NCBI GenBank assembly: GCA_949283445.1
Contig: CASDTD010000068.1
Span: 1-5,245 of the forward strand
Direction of reading: 5' to 3'
Length of the DNA: 5,245 nucleotides
Source of the DNA: an uncultured Coriobacteriia bacterium
Lineage (GTDB): Bacteria; Actinomycetota; Coriobacteriia; Coriobacteriales; QAMH01
In this document: piece after piece, positions 4,772-5,245 of the stretch
Position numbering within the stretch: the first letter of the stretch is position 1
Layout of the letters: every line of letters starts with the position of its first letter
The notes under the pieces: generated by a model
Told to the model about the DNA's origin: nothing
The model's input: the letters and a program-made list of their open reading frames with translations, nothing else
Databases searched by the model: none
Position numbers and translations under genes: made by a program

Positions 4772-5245
4772 ATGAACGGACATGCGAACACACCAGAACT
4801 CATCGAGCGCGACTGGGAAGGCCCTGCGCTGCTGCTCGTCGACCTCGACGCGTTCTTCGCCTCCGTCGAACAGCTCGACCACCCCGAGTGGCGCGGCAAA
4901 CCCGTCATCGTGGGCGGCAAGGCGGGCAAGCGCGGCGTCGTCTCCACCTGTTCCTACGAGGCGCGCGCGTTCGGCGTGCATTCCGCCATGCCCTCGGTCA
5001 CCGCAGAGCGCCTGTGCCCCGACGCCATCTGGACGCGCTCGCATTTCGACCGCTACCACGAAGTATCCGCGCAGGTCATGGATATCCTGCTTGCCGAGTC
5101 TCCGCTGCTCGAGCAGATGTCCATCGACGAGGCGTACTTAGACGTGAGCCCCGGGCGCTTCACGAAGGAAAGCCCCGTGGCGATTGCCGCGCGCATACAG
5201 GCCCGCGTAGCCGAGCTGGGCGTGACCTGCTCCATCGGCGTGGCG
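4772..5245 (+). CDS. dinB: DNA polymerase IV (Y-family), N-terminal part (cut by window edge)
   Basis: DinB is an error-prone Y-family polymerase that copies past damaged template bases. The first 158 codons are in the window and the frame is open at the right edge. Motif 1 reads LLLVDLDAFFASVEQ (20-34), with metal-binding Asp24 and steric-gate Phe29. The next motif, SYEARAFGVHSAMPS, is also typical. Motif 3, SIDEAYLDV (117-125), supplies Asp119 and Glu120. Compared with E. coli DinB (Asp8, Phe13, Asp103, Glu104) every position is shifted by exactly 16, so there is a 16-residue N-terminal extension and no internal gap. All visible catalytic residues are present. ATG 4772 is the first in-frame ATG; no good Shine-Dalgarno precedes it, but a -10 element ends six bases before it, suggesting a leaderless mRNA. 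It is divergent from the DUF47 gene. No LexA box was recognised. Confidence 0.95.
   Translation, partial: MNGHANTPELIERDWEGPALLLVDLDAFFASVEQLDHPEWRGKPVIVGGKAGKRGVVSTCSYEARAFGVHSAMPSVTAERLCPDAIWTRSHFDRYHEVSAQVMDILLAESPLLEQMSIDEAYLDVSPGRFTKESPVAIAARIQARVAELGVTCSIGVA

Noticed and set aside
4772..4788. LexA/SOS box at the start of dinB suggested by GAAC-like bases
   Set aside because: The GAAC segments are direct, not inverted, and do not match GAAC-N4-GTTC or CGAAC-type boxes.
4533..4793. Upstream extension of the DUF47 frame (87 more codons)
   Set aside because: The added residues are Arg/Cys-rich, unlike the family, cross the promoter region and overlap dinB; GTG 4532 has a suitable ribosome-binding site.
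4703..5059. Minus-strand open frame of 118 codons opposite dinB
   Set aside because: It is antisense to the conserved catalytic core of dinB and has no family features.

Overview
This window looks like ordinary core chromosome from a high-GC Gram-positive bacterium. My best guess is an actinobacterium of the class Coriobacteriia (Eggerthellaceae/Olsenella-like). The guess rests on protein style, GC-rich codon use, strong Shine-Dalgarno sites and the tig-clpP-clpX-valS order; no rRNA or marker comparison was possible. I see no phage, insertion sequence, CRISPR array, toxin-antitoxin pair or other accessory system.

Layout. Seven genes fill the window. Six lie on the minus strand. In transcription order they are a PhoU-like DUF47 protein (3864-4532), tRNA-Leu(UAG) with an encoded CCA end (3655-3739), tig/trigger factor (2261-3583), clpP (1580-2206), clpX (258-1556), and the first 57 codons of valS (1-171), cut by the window edge. 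One gene runs on the plus strand: dinB (DNA polymerase IV), starting at 4772 and cut by the right edge after 158 codons. DUF47 and dinB are divergent across 239 bp (4533-4771), the longest gene-free stretch and rich in short dyads and repeats.

How the genes work together. tig, clpP and clpX form the classic protein quality-control cluster. Trigger factor meets nascent chains at the ribosome, while ClpX unfolds tagged or misfolded proteins and feeds them to the ClpP peptidase. The tRNA-Leu just upstream of tig has a plausible promoter but no clear terminator before tig, so tRNA and protease operon may share a transcript. A good intrinsic terminator follows clpX and separates it from valS. The DUF47 gene probably belongs to phosphate handling, but no pit transporter gene is visible beside it.

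Points worth a second look: (1) trigger factor very probably starts at a TTG codon, not at the upstream GTG; (2) its FKBP-type domain seems to have lost the usual active-site aromatics; (3) TTTACA repeats with an 11-bp period, like PhoP-box spacing, lie upstream of the DUF47 gene; (4) dinB has an extended -10 element so close to its ATG that the mRNA may be leaderless, with an inverted repeat abutting it. None of these amounts to a new biological system.
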